From positions 3,656,397 through 3,720,396 of the forward strand of contig OZ026548.1 of the NCBI GenBank assembly GCA_964020155.1: 64,000 nt of DNA, read 5' to 3'. Shown here in pieces: positions 12,356 to 24,276 of this stretch. Below the pieces are notes generated by a model, which did no database searches, had not been told where the DNA came from, and was given only the letters and a program-made list of their open reading frames with translations. The stretch's first letter is position 1; every line of letters starts with the position of its first letter. This DNA comes from Chondrilla cf. caribensis. Taxonomy: Eukaryota; Porifera; Demospongiae; Chondrillida; Chondrillidae. The position numbers and the translations under genes were made by a program.

Positions 12356-12418
12356 ACATCAAGCCTGTACTTCTTATCAGAAGCACGGTGCTTCTGATAA
12401 GAAGTACAGGCTTGATGT
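12356..12418. repeat. 63-bp perfect palindrome, copy A
   Basis: Two perfect 31-nt arms (12356-12386 and 12388-12418, outer end ACATCAAGCCTGTACTTC) are separated by one base. It lies in the first intron of the CABIN1-like gene. Copy B has the same structure at 48309-48371 with two mismatches in the right arm. The loop is too short for a normal miRNA precursor. Confidence 0.9.
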
Positions 12419-14217
12419 GCCCTTTGAGGTACTTACCAAATAAGTCAGACTGCACTGTATACAGAAGTCTGAAAACAGCATATTAAACAATCAATGGAAT
12501 GATATTCGCTAATCATGTTCAATTACCTCAAAACGTTTCACCATACAAAACACTATTATGTTGTGAGGTAAAAGGATGGAGCTGATTTATTTCCAAGTCA
12601 TTTGACAGTGGATAGATCTCACTATAATCTGCCTTGCCTGGTTTGTAAGCAATAAAACTTGAGAAGAATAAGACTTACATTAAATAATTTTATCAAAAAT
12701 ATGGCACATCCAAATTTAGGCGCCCTTTCAATGCAAAATTAAGAATTTTAATGTCCGTGCATTGCAATTACTAGCTATAGCTAATATTGGTTAAGTATTT
12801 GTCGAAATTACATCCTTGATCATCCCAAAGCACCCTTTCACCCTCCATTTATATCAATACGCGTATAACTCACTGATGTACAAGACACAAAATGAATAGG
12901 TACAATCCTTTCTTTGATAAAATCGTGATCTTAGTGAACAGAAACCATACTCGACTACAGATTTGATCTAAACTCACTTCAGCCTCTTTCGTAACTCTCG
13001 TGATAGTTGATTTGACGAACGAATCGAGACTTTTCTGCTTGAAGTTCAGAGCTTGTATGTTCATGTTGGGGGCTCCAACATTGGAAAGAGGCGTTTAATG
13101 TAACAGCGATCGGTTCATAAACGCCAGTAGCTATTATTGTCACATGCAACACAGCATAGATCTATGAAACCAGTTATAACAGATCAATAGCTACAAGTAA
13201 TTCGAGTTAAACAACCTCGTAGGCCTAGGCCTTCCGCCCCACGCACTCAAAAGACCTGGGCATCTCTTTGAGGTTTAGAAGAAGCTTTGCTTAAGATATT
13301 ACATTCGGCGAAGAAGTTGCGCTCGAATTCCAACCTAATTTCTAATCTGTGGTGGTGGTGGAATAATCCTGCAGCAGCCCCTGAAAACGGGGGTGGTGCA
13401 TCAACCATAGGTGCTCGGTGTTGTGAGTCGAGTGTCATTATGGCTTGCATGATTACCTTTTTAATACACTTATGCGCATGTAGTTATACATACTTTACAC
13501 TTCCTTCATTCTTATGTAAGACCTAGCAGAGCAGTCACCAACTAGACACAGGTGTTTGGAATAGATGTGATTAAGAAATGATGTTCCCAACATATAGCTA
13601 GCATATTATAACTGTAGACTGTATATTATATATATGTAATAATATTATGGTATATACTGTGTATATTATATTACTGCAGCCGTACAAACTATATATTATA
13701 CATAGAGTATTTGAAAATGTTAACATTGCATGGTACACAGTTCATGTACAATCTCTTTTGACTATATATTACAGTAGCATCCCATCAACTGGGGACTAGG
13801 TTGAGAGATACGTATGGATGGTCCAGTACATTTGTGAAGAAGTAACCACATTTGTCCAATAATATTACATCAAATCCATGACAATAATGTTAATTGATCC
13901 TTCACTAGCACACAGTGAAGGTGGGATAAAATGAAATAAACACAGAACACAACATGCAATTCAAAAAAACAAGTAATAAAATGTACAATTAAAATTATTA
14001 GGATAAATAACACAGATAAAACAATGATATAATAAATAAATAACATATAAATATATAAAACATAAATACATATTTTTAGGAAAAATGTACACAAATTGAA
14101 TTGTGGCAGCTGTCCTACTGAAGGCTGCAATACTTCCACACTAGACACAAACCGATATACGTACATCACATCAGATAACCAGTATGTGTGCATATACAAT
14201 ACAATACAATACATGTG

Positions 14218-14336
14218 TCAGTGTCCGTCTTGAGTTGGATACAAGTACATCATCTTCTGATGAGTCACGTCATGTTTGATGAACATTACTTCAGTGCATT
14301 GTTCCATAAAATCCCTCAAAATGCTTCATTGATCAG
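14218..14336 (-). pseudogene. Exon-like segment of an unidentified gene, copy A (frameshifted)
   Basis: A CAG acceptor is followed by the equivalent of the copy B exon at 50734-50853. One A is missing from the plus-strand A run near 14318-14321 (four here, five in B), which turns the reading frame into a stop six codons in. The rest remains alignable to the same terminal TGA. A second conserved exon-like block (about 14780-14875) starts with a CAG|GTGACCATG acceptor junction and encodes a hydrophobic stretch. I cannot join these into a phase-consistent gene, and the family is unknown. Confidence 0.35.
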
Positions 14337-14435
14337 CTGATACAATATAAGGGTATAAGTAAGTGTTTAGGTAAGATGTAAGCAATAGATAGTGGAAAAA
14401 ATACACAACATACACATGGTACATACTATGTATTA

Positions 14436-14612
14436 CAGTGAAACCTCGCTAATCCGACACCTCTATAATCCAACATTCTCTCTAATCCGACCATTATAGG
14501 TGGTACAGTTACCATACATAAGTATGGTAAGAGGCACTCCATAATTCAACAACCTCCTAATCCAACATTATGCTCAGGTCCATTTGAGTGTCGGATTAGA
14601 GAGGTTTCACTG
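14436..14612. mobile_element. Tigger/pogo-type MITE with empty site in copy B
   Basis: 177 bp with long TIRs (CAGTGAAACCTCGCTAATCC at the left, near-complement at the right) and TA on each side. Copy B reads straight through, with a single TA near 50952, which is the expected empty site. Confidence 0.9.
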
Positions 14613-14974
14613 TATAGCATATATTCAGTACATACTATACATGAGGTACATACAGTACACAATGTATATAGTACACCAGTCTAGATACAGTATGGAGAGT
14701 GTATGGATGTGTGCACACATGCATGCACTCACACCACACTACTGCCCTACACACGAACATTACTAAATGTACCTTTACACTCACTAAGCATTCTGATATC
14801 TGTCAGAATGGATTGACAGGGAAATAGTGAGCAGGATTATCAACATGGATACCAGAGAAACGACATGGTCACCTGGAGGCAGAGAACAAAACATAACCGT
14901 ACACTGCATTTTCTACACAGAAGTCATCCACTCACCAACAACTAATCAGGATCTCCTTTGAGAGGTAGGTAGTG

Positions 14975-17640
14975 CACAGGAGGGTGTGTGGTCCTGGCAG
15001 ATGAGTGTGTGGGGTCCGGCAGATGAGAGGGTGTGGCACTGGCAAAGGAGAGGGTGTGGGTGTGGTCCTGATACTTGGGAAAGGTGGTCCTTGCAGATGT
15101 GAAAGTGTGGTCCTGGCAGATAAGAGAGTGCGGTTCTTGCCAAGAAAAGTGGTTTGGCAAAACGGATTGCTCCTGGCAGATGGAGGGGTGGTCCTTGCAA
15201 AGAAGAGAGGTGGTTCTGGCAAATGAGGGTGCAGTTCTTGTCGATGGGAGGGTGTGGTCCCAGCATATGAGGAATTTGGTGCTGGCAAAGGAAAGGGTGT
15301 GGTTTTGGCAGTTGAGAGGGATGACCCTGGAAAAGGAGAGGGTGTCATCTTGATGAAGGAGAGGGATAGACCCAGTAAAGGAGAGGGTGTGGTTCTGGCA
15401 AATGTGAAAGTGTGGTTATGGCAAAGAAGAGGGTATGGTCCTGGCATAGGAGTGGGGTGGGTCTGACAAAGGAAAATTGTGGTTGTGGCAAAGGAGATAT
15501 GTGGTCTTGGCAAAGAAGAGGGTGTGGTCCTGCCTAAGGAGAGGTGTGGTTGTGGATAATGAGAGGGTGTTGTTCTGGCAGATGCAAAGGTGTGGTCCAG
15601 ACAAAAGAAAAAGGTGTGATCTTGGGAAGGAAGATCTTACTCTGGCAAATGAGAGGGTGTGGTTCTGGCAAAGACAAGAGTGTGGTCCTGGTAAAGGAGA
15701 GGTTGTGGTCCCGGTGAAGGGAAAGGTGTGGTCTTGGCAAAGAAGATCTCACTCTGGCAAAGGAGAGGGTGTGGTCCTAGCAAATAAGAGGGTGTGGTCC
15801 TGGCAAAGATGAAAGCATGGTTGTTGCTTATGAGAGGGTGTGGTCCCAGCAAGGGAAGAAGTTGGTTCTGGCAAAGAAAAAAGTGCGGTTTCGACAGAAG
15901 TGACGATATGGTCCTGGCAGTGAGAGGAGTGGTCCTGGCAAAAAAGAGGGTGTGGTCGTGGTTAATGAGAGGTTGCATTCAAGCAAAGGAGAGTGTGTGG
16001 TCCCAGCAAAGGAGAAAGTTGGTTCTGGCAAAGGAAAGGGTGTGGTTTTGTCAGATGAGAGGAGTGGTCTTCATAGATGTAAGGAGTGGTTCTGGTAGGT
16101 TAAAGGAGCAGTCCTGGAAGATGAGAGGAGTGGTCATGGCAAATGAGAGGAGTGGTCTTGGCAGATGAGAGGAGTGGTCTTCGTAGATGGAAGAAGTGGT
16201 CCTGGCAGATGAGAGGAGTAGTCTGGGCAAATGAGAGGAGTGATCCTGGTAGATGAGAGGAGTGGTCATGGCAGATGAGAGGAGTGGTCCTGGCAGATCA
16301 GAGGAGTGGTCCTGGTAGATGAGAGGAGTGGTCATGGCAAATGAGAGGAGTGGTCCTGGCAGATCAGAGGAGTGGTCCTGGCAAATGAGAGGAGTGGTCC
16401 TGGCAGATGAGAGGAGTGGTCCTGGCAAATGAGAGGAGTGGTCATGGCAAATGAGAGAAGTGGTCATGGCAGATGAGAGGAGTGGTCATGGCAAATAAGA
16501 GGAGTGGTCTATGTAGATGAGAGGAGTGGTCATGGCAGATGGGAGGAGTGGTCCTGGCAGATCAGAGAAGTGGTCCTGGCAGATGAGAGGAGTGGTCCTG
16601 GCAGATGAGAGGAGTGGTCTTTGTAGATGAAAGGAGTGGTCCTGGCAAATTAGAGGAGTGGTCCTGGCAGATGAGAGGAGTGGTCTTTGTAGATGAGAGG
16701 AGTGGTCTTGGCAGATGAGAGGAGTGGTCCTGGCAAATGAGAGGAGTGGTCCTGGCAGATGAGAGGAGTGATCCTGGCAGATGAGAGGAGTGGTCCTGGC
16801 AGATGAGAGGAGTGGTCATGGCAGATGAGAGGAGTGGTCATGGCAAATAAGAGGAGTGGTCTATGTAGATGAGAGGAGTGGTCATGGCAGATGGGAGGAG
16901 TGGTCCTGGCAGATCAGAGAAGTGGTCCTGGCAGATGAGAGGAGTGGTCCTGGCAGATGAGAGGAGTGGTCTTTGTAGATGAGAGGAGTGGTCCTGGCAA
17001 ATTAGAGGAGTGGTCCTGGCAGATGAGAGGAGTGGTCTTTGTAGATGAGAGGAGTGGTCTTGGCAGATGAGAGGAGTGGTCCTGGCAGATGAGAGGAGTG
17101 GTCCTGGCAGATGAGAGGAGTGGTCTTTGTAGATGAGAGGAGTGGTACTGGCAAATGAGAGGAGTGGTCCTGGCAGATCAGAGGAGTGGTCCTGGCAGAT
17201 GAGAGGAGTGGTCCTGGCAGATCAGAGGAGTGGTCCTGGCAGATGAGAGGAGTGGTCATGGCAGATGAGAGGAGTGGTCCTAGCAGATGAAGGGAGTGGT
17301 CCTGGTAGATGAGAGGAGTGGTCCTGGCAGATAGAGAGGAGTGGTCATGGCAGATAGAGAGGAGTGGTCCTAGCAGATGAGAGGAGTGGTCCTAGCAGAT
17401 GAGAGGAGTGGTTCTGGCAGATGAGAGGAGTGGTCCTGGCAAAGGAGAGGGTGTGGTCCTAGGAAAAGAGAGGGTGTTTCTCTAGAACATGAGAGGGTGT
17501 GGTCCTGGCAAGAAAAGGGGTGGTTCGGTGAGGAGAGTGAAGAATTTTCAGTCCTGGAAAATTAGAGGGTGTGGTACTCCTAAAAGAGAGGATTACTTCT
17601 AACAGATGAAAGGGCTTGGTATGACAGATGAAAGTGTAGT
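14975..17640. repeat. 22-bp minisatellite, copy A (expanded)
   Basis: Tandem units close to GAGGAGTGGTCCTGGCAGAT plus two bases, period 22 bp. The outer parts (14975-16060 and 17445-17640) are degenerate, while about 16060-17445 is homogeneous, roughly 63 units. Unit variants (CCTGGCAGAT, CATGGCAGAT, TCTTTGTAGAT, CAAATAAGAGG) form a higher-order repeat. The block at 16491 recurs at 16843, a 352-bp period equal to 16 units. The array lies between the 3' end of the ankyrin gene and the CABIN1-like gene. No unit has a stop in any minus frame, so long spurious ORFs arise. Confidence 0.95.
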
Positions 17641-17697
17641 ATGGCAGAGCAGTGGAAGTACTCCTGGTAGGTTATTAGGTTGGTCCTGACTTAGGGA

Positions 17698-20600
17698 TCA
17701 CAAATATTCTGTCGAATGTATATACTGGGTGAGATCTTCCAACAATAGGGCTGAGTGTGTTCTGAGCTCTTTAACCATCATATCTGTATCTGGTGGGTTA
17801 GGTAGGTCCAGTGGTTGGATCAGTAGAGGTGCGTTGAGTATTACTGGCGAATGGGGGATACCCTTTTTCTGCAGGAATAAGAGATAATAGTATACCTCAT
17901 ATGTCTTGTATGGTGCAACATATAAACAAAAAATAATACACCATACACAAGATGTGCACATACAAAGTGGGTGAAGATGGTAAGGGACTGCTCCATGAAT
18001 GAGGAAAGTGGTGATCTAATGTTTAGAGATGATTGTCAAACTGTATCACCAATATCCCAGATGAGTACAAGTAGTGAGTATGGAAACAAATGTGAGCATG
18101 TAAGCGAAAAGGGCCCTCAGCCATGTATTGTTATCAAAATGTTCAGAATGTATCAAGCGGCCAAATAATACAAAATTGCTTATATAGTGATGAAGAATAA
18201 GTTCAGAAAGCGTCGTGTCGATACGATGCATACTTTTAGAGAACAAAGCACTTTCGTCAAACATTCAAAGTCGCCTTTTAAATTATACAAAGTTATGCAG
18301 TTCGATCTTGAATGCGGATTCGCCTTGAATGATGTCTTGATTTTCCATTGGTCAGTATGGTATGACATCCTCAGTGTACAGATCCAGTACCAAGAATGGA
18401 AGTGAGCCTGTTATCCGTTATAACATTGTGCGGAGCGACTCAAATAAAGCCCTGTAGCACATAAATTGTTGCTCCTATGATCCGAATGGCATTGTCATCG
18501 TCTGCAGTGTGAAATAGGCTATCGAACAATACCAAAACGCACATTTGACAAAAAAAAATCGCTAAGGGTCCTTTTCGCTTGCACATACATAAATAGATGT
18601 AGTGAGTTTGGGGATGCATGAAATGAATAAATACATTAAAGAATGCAATTCACAATGCATTGTACTATACATTTATGAATCCAATAAATTCTAACCCATG
18701 AACACTTACTGGTCAGGAGGTCCAATTCCTCCTTCATGGCTCTCCCAAGCCCACTCATCTTAGGGTAGCCGGCTATGCTCCTCATCACCTCACACAGTTT
18801 ACTGATACTGTCGGGATCGGCATGCTTCTGGAGGTGGAGGAGAAGCTTCTCGTTTCCTTTCCTCACACTGCAGTGGTCAATATCATAAGCAACATCTTCA
18901 GAGATGACTTCCTTGATTTCCAGTCTTGACACAATAGCATGTGAGTCAACATCTTGGAGGAACCTTTCACTGAACTTGTTCATGAAAGCCTTAGAGTCAA
19001 AGCCTCCACCTGCACACACAAGAAGGGTACACTCATAACTTGTCCAAACACTCCACTATCCTCAATCCACCTGTTGAAGGACTAGCAATAACAGGACAGA
19101 TTGGGATGTATACATACATGTAGCACAGACTATTAATACTGTATTCTCTCTAAAATTTCAATATCCAAAACTTTGTTAGATACAAGTTTCTTGGTAAATT
19201 TATTCTAATCTCGACAAACTTCTTGAACACAAACACACACCTTGAAGGCTTCTTTTCACAGACGATGTGCTCTGCACTACATGTACAGTCAATGGTAGTT
19301 CCAGTGGTGGGTGGGGTCTACACACTACAGGACACAGAGGGTGCGATACAGCATCAGAGGAAACATGAAGATGTTTGGACTTCAGTGAGGGCATCACGGT
19401 GGACTGGGTCTTGTCCTGTAACAAAGTATTACAAAATAATAAAAAGGTTCTATTTCCAATCTAGTCATCTCCAGAAATACATAACACACATAGTCACACT
19501 TACGTACTTGTGAAGATGCTAGTTCTTCTACAATCTTGGCTGTGATGTCATCAACAGTTTTCTTTGTCTCAAAGTGCCCTATGGCATCAAGTAGGGTCTT
19601 CCATGTCACCTGGCTGCCGTGTTTCAACCAGTGCTTCAACATGGAGTAGTATGCCTCGTCATCATTTGGAGCTTCCTCACCAAGTCTGTCCAGTTCATCC
19701 TCATCTACCTCCAAGAGATTTCCTACTCTTTCCCATTTGTCTTTGTGTTGTAGTTTGGACAGAACATGCTTGTCTATGAGTGAACGACTGGGTCTTCCTC
19801 CCATGATCCTGTTAGCATCACTAATCTCTTCCCCTCCCACTAACTGGTAACCCAAAAAGGATAAGATCCTTAAAGTGGCTTCTTTACCAACTTCATCACA
19901 TCCAAACAGCTCTTTTACAGCCAGGATATGAATTAAGTACTTCTGTTCCACCTGTTTTGGTAGGTTGGCCCACAGACCAGGTCCACCACCTGCTCTCTCG
20001 ATCATACTGGCAATGTCGTGAAAGTCAAACTGACGAGCTATGTCCAGTGGACTTAGACCGTTAGGAAAGAGTTTGTTTACTGTATACTTTGTAGATGAGT
20101 GAGAGATTAGCTTGTCTATGAAGACTTTGTAGTCCTTGGCACCCCTACTGATACTACTTTCCCCAGAGTAATTCATTAAGATCTTGCAAAATATCAAAGA
20201 AATGTGCAGTGGAGAGAGAGGACATTCATCTTGTAAATGAAGCTGTTGAAAGATATTAATTGTTTGTAAAGGGAAGCATTGACACACAACATTATTTGTC
20301 ATCAACCATGTTTGACGGGCTGCTTCAGTGAACATACTCTCATCTCTGGAAAGTGTTGTTATCACCAGTGGATCACCTGTGAAGGAACCTAAAATCAAGA
20401 GCTTACAAAGATCAAGAAGATTCTTATTCTTGAGAGAGAGAATGGATTCTCTGATGTCACCTCCAAGATCATTAAACCCACAGACCTTACAGAGTTCACA
20501 CAATTTGTTCATCTGTCCGCACATTACAGCTACTTCAAACATGGAAAGATCATAACAGTTTTGAGTAGTAAAATTACAATGTTTGGAAATCAAATATTTC

Positions 20601-23500
20601 ACAATTTCCACATGGCCTTCTCCAGCTGCCCACATTAAAGGGGTCAGACCCATGGGATTACAGCAATCAAGAGGATTATTATCAGGTACACATGCCAGTT
20701 GATTAGGTGAATCTACCTCTGATTCAGTGGACATTGGGTGTTGTGGATTATATTGCTCATATATTGCATCTGATAATACTGTCACTACTTGTACAGAACC
20801 ACTAAGAACTGCCTGATGTAGAGGAGTTCCAAAAACACCTGCCATTATGTCTGGATTAGCTCCCAACCTCAGTAATTCATGCACTGCTTCCAGTTTGCCT
20901 TCACCGGCTGCTGAATGGAGGGGAGTGTAGCCATTATCATCTCCTCTATTGACATCCAAACCACATTCTACCAACCAACCTACTAATTCAACATGACCAC
21001 CTTGGGCAGCAAAATGTAGGACACTTTGACCAATACTGTTCACCAAATCAAGCAGACAACCTTCATTCAGTAAAACTGACAATACCTTCTTGTGACCACC
21101 AAATACAGCTTGATGTAGTGGAGTCCCGTAAGTACCAGCAACTTTTGTCATTGATGCCTTTCCACCCAATCTCAGCAATTCATGCACTGCTTCCGGTTTC
21201 CCTGTAGCAGCTGCTGAGTGGAGGGGAGTGCAGCCATCAGTATGTCCATTGACATTCAAACCACATTCTACCAACCAACCTACTAATTCAACATGACCAC
21301 CTTCGACAGCGGAATGTAGGACACCTCGACCACTACTGCTCACCACATCAATTGGACAACCTTCATCCAGTAAAACTGACATTACCTTTTTGTGACCACC
21401 AAATGCAGCCTGATGTAGTGGAGACCCGTAAGTTCCAGCAACCTTTGTCATTGATGCCTTTCCACCCAATCTCAGCAATTCGTGCACTGCTTCCAGTTTG
21501 CCATTACGTGCTGCTGAATGGAGGGGAGTGTAGCCAAAAGCATCTCCTCCATTGACATCCAAACCACATTCTACCAACCAACCTAGTAATTCAACATGAC
21601 CACCTTCAGCAGCGGAATGTAGCACACCTTGACCACTACTGCTCACCACATCAATTGGGCAACCTTCATTCAATAAAACTGACATTACCTTCTTGTGACC
21701 ACCCAATGCAGCCTGATGTAGTGGAGTCCCACAAGTACCAGCAACCTTTGTCATTGATGCCTTTCCACCCAATCTCAGCAATTCATGCACTGCTTCCAGT
21801 TTGCCTTTACCAGCTGCTGAATGGAGGGGAGTGGAGCCATCAGCATCTTCTCTATTGACATCCAAACTATATTCCATCAACCAACCTACTAATTCAACAT
21901 GACCACCTTCGGCAGCAAAATGTAGGACACTTTGACCACTACTGCTCACCAAATCAATTGGACAACCTTCATCCAGTAAAACTGACATTACCTTCTTGTG
22001 ACCACCAAATGCAGCCTGATGTAGTGGAGTCCCATAAATACCAGCAACCTTTCTCATTGATGCCTTTCCACCCAATCTCAGCAATTCATGCACTGCTTCC
22101 AGTTTGCCTTTACCAGCTGCTGAATGGAGGGGAGTGGAGCCATCAGCATCTTCTCTATTGACATCCAAACTATATTCCACCAACCAACCTATTAATTCAA
22201 CATGACCACCTTCGGCAGCGGAATGTAGAATACTTCGACCTCTACTGCTCACTACATTAATTGGACAACCTTCATCCAGTAAAACTGACATTACCTTCTT
22301 GTGACCACCAGATGCAGCCTGATGTAGTGGAGTCCCGTAAGTGCCAGCAACCTTTGTCATTGATGCCTTTCCACCCAATCTCAGCAATTCATGCACTGCT
22401 TCCAGTTTGCCTGCAGCAGCTGCTAAATGGAGGGGAGTGCAACCATCAACATCGGCTCCATTGACGCCCAAACTACATTTTACCAACCAACCTAGTAATT
22501 CAACATGACCACCTGCGGCAGCGAAATGTAGGACACTTTGACCACTACTGCACACCACATCAATTGGACAACCTTCATCCAGTAAAACTGACATTACCTT
22601 CTTGTGGCCACCAAATGCAGCCTGATGTAGTGGAGTCCCGTAAATACCAGCAACCTTTGTCATTGATGCCTTTCCACCCAATCTCAGCAATTCATGCACT
22701 GCTTCCAGTTTGCCTTTACCAGCTGCTGAATGGAGGGGAGTGGAGCCATCAGCATCTTCTCTATTGACATCCAAACTATATTCCACCAACCAACCTATTA
22801 ATTCAACATGACCACCTTCGGCAGCGGAATGTAGAATACTTCGACCTCTACTGCTCACTACATTAATTGGACAACCTTTATCCAGTAAAACTGACATTAC
22901 CTTCTTGTGACCACCAAATGCAGCCTGATGTAGTGGAGTCCCGTAAGTGCCAGCAACCATTGTCATTGATGCCTTTCCACCCAATCTCAGCAATTCATGC
23001 ACTGCTTCCAGTTTGCCTTTACCAGCTGCTGAATGGAGGGGAGTGGAGCCATCAGCATCTTCTCTATTGACATCCAAACTATATTCCACCAACCAACCTA
23101 TTAATTCAACATGACCACCTTCGGCAGCGGAATGTAGAATACTTCGACCTCTACTGCTCACTACATTAATTGGACAACCTTTATCCAGTAAAACTGACAT
23201 TACCTTCTTGTGACCACCCAATGCAGCCTGATGTAGTGGAGTCCCGTAAGTGCCAGCAACCATTGTCATTGATGCCTTTCCACCCAATCTCAGCAATTCA
23301 TGCACTGCTTCCAGTTTGCCTGCAGCAGCTGCTAAATGGAGGGGAGTGCAACCATGATTAGCTTGTACATTAGCAGAAACTCCTCTGGCAATTAGTTCTC
23401 TAATCACTTTGACATGTCCTCCTTCTGCTGCTCTATGGAGGGCAGTATATCCAAGACTGCCTGCTACATTCACTGGACATCTTTTTTGTCCAGTCTGCAT
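17698..23500 (-). CDS. Ankyrin-array, death-domain and CARD-like protein, copy A (5' truncated)
   Basis: Four exons: 19508-23500, 19241-19415, 18710-19009 and 17698-17843. The GT-AG sites are phase-compatible (CAA|GTACGT donor, TTACAG, TGTGCAG and CGCCAG acceptors) and predict about 1537 aa. Exon 1 begins at the first in-frame ATG (23500). It holds eight 101-residue modules of three ankyrin repeats (LLRLGGKASM...GTPLHQAA...GGHVELVGWLVE), then a diverged ninth, a linker and a death domain in its last ~90 residues (LIDKHVLSKLQHKDKWERVG onward). Exon 3 encodes a CARD-like six-helix region (FMNKFSERFLQDVDSH onward). Exon 4 supplies the last ~47 residues. Known relatives with ankyrin plus death-fold domains act as cytoplasmic adaptor or apoptosis/immune scaffolds, so I infer a similar role. 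Copy A has lost about 960 bp of 5' coding sequence, including the original start, relative to copy B. Confidence 0.82.
18092..18588. mobile_element. MITE, ~500 bp, copy 1
   Basis: Imperfect TIRs containing TGTAAGCGAAAAGGGCCC at the left and the complement of TGCAAGCGAAAAGGACCC at the right. A second copy in the same orientation is at 23755-24276, and the interiors align throughout (for example GCGTCGTGTCGATACGAT). It sits in the last intron of the ankyrin gene in copy A. The same intron in copy B lacks it. No protein coding is visible. Confidence 0.8.
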
Positions 23501-23683
23501 TACACTGTGTGATGATTTCACACAATCTTGTCAAGGCTACATGAATGATTAAAACAGACAAATATGCAAGTCTCCAATACACCCAAGTGAGAAGGGATTA
23601 TATTGAAATTGAATATTCCATAATCCAATACATTTATAATCAGAAATTCTACATACGTAATCCGACCACATTTTGAGATACAT

Positions 23684-23687
<4 letters not shown>

Positions 23688-23739
<52 letters not shown>

Positions 23740-23754
23740 TATATATATATATAT
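23688..23754. repeat. (TA)n microsatellite
   Basis: AT dinucleotide tract upstream of the ankyrin gene copy A. It lies between remnants of a TA-targeting MITE (sequence shared with 58517-58600) and the 23755-24276 MITE. Confidence 0.9.
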
Positions 23755-24276
23755 GTGAGCATGCAAGTGAAAGGGCGCTTAGCCATTGTTATCAAAATGT
23801 TCAGAATTCATCAAAACAGCCAAATAACACAAAATTTTCAGTTTTCGTTTTATTCAATCAAATTACTTATATAGTGATAAAGAATAGGTTCTGAAAGCGT
23901 CGTGTCGATACGATTCGTACTTTTCGAGAACGAAGCATTTTTGTCAAACGTTCAAAGTCGCCATTTTAAAATATATGGAGTTATGCGGTTCCATCTTGAA
24001 TGCGAATTCGCCTTGAATGACGTCATGAATTTCCATTGGTCAGTATGGTATTACATCTTCAGTATACGGATCCAGTGCCAAAAACAGAAATGAGCCTGTT
24101 ATCCATTATAACGTTGCACGGAGGGACTCAAACAAAGACCTGTAGCGCATACATAGTCGTTCCTATAATCTAAATGATAGCGTCATCGTCTGCAGTGTGG
24201 GTTAGGCTATTGAACAATACCAAAACACACATTTGACATAAAATCGCTTAAGGGCCTTTTTCGCTTACACATACAC
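23755..24276. mobile_element. MITE, ~520 bp, copy 2
   Basis: Same family as 18092-18588, with TIRs around GCAAGTGAAAGGGCGCTTAG at the left and GCTTAAGGGCCTTTTTCGC at the right, ending GTG/CAC. It is inserted beside the (TA)n tract upstream of the ankyrin gene. No ORF. Confidence 0.78.

Larger units (their letters stand above)
2613..13064 (-). pseudogene. CABIN1-like: CABIN1/HIR3-like TPR gene, copy A (3' truncated, probably a pseudogene)
   Basis: Spliced minus-strand gene resembling calcineurin-binding protein cabin-1, the Hir3 homologue of the HIRA histone H3.3 chaperone complex. Phase-consistent exons read by eye: 12978-13064 (start MNIQALN), 11795-11938, 11160-11384 (TPR pair), 10231-10309, 9944-9997, 9143-9179, 8834-8989, 8671-8731, 8553-8600, 8344-8450 (GVKRR...PKRRSSR, like the cabin-1 basic patch), 8191-8267, 8074-8133, 7197-7225, 7049-7124, 6873-6935, about 6320-6490, about 3285-3375, 3033-3140 and 2613-2691. 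A further small exon near 9455-9490 is uncertain. The gene ends abruptly at the duplication breakpoint, about a third of the way through a cabin-1-length protein. A 25-bp deletion at 6491/6492 removes the splice acceptor still present in copy B, and a 2.7-kb transposon sits in the following intron. The family call rests on remembered similarity plus exon phase, with no database search. Confidence 0.72.

Noticed and set aside
12356..12418. miRNA precursor
   Set aside because: The 1-nt loop and absence of a normal terminal loop do not fit a pre-miRNA.
15005..17259. Numerous long ORFs (Leu/Ser/Pro/His-rich on minus, Trp/Gly-rich on plus) across the minisatellite
   Set aside because: The 22-bp unit lacks stops in several frames and repeats every 66 bp as 22 residues. 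No start context or splice sites, and A and B differ in length.
16060..17445. CRISPR-like regular repeats
   Set aside because: Repeats are directly adjacent 22-mers with no unique spacers, in animal DNA. It is a minisatellite.
21352..23361. Regularly spaced ~67-codon plus-strand ORFs every 303 bp
   Set aside because: Antisense shadows of the ankyrin module. Their period simply reports the 303-bp unit.
23498..23521. Start of ankyrin gene A at 23521
   Set aside because: The codon there is GTG. The first in-frame ATG is at 23500, corresponding to an internal Met of copy B.
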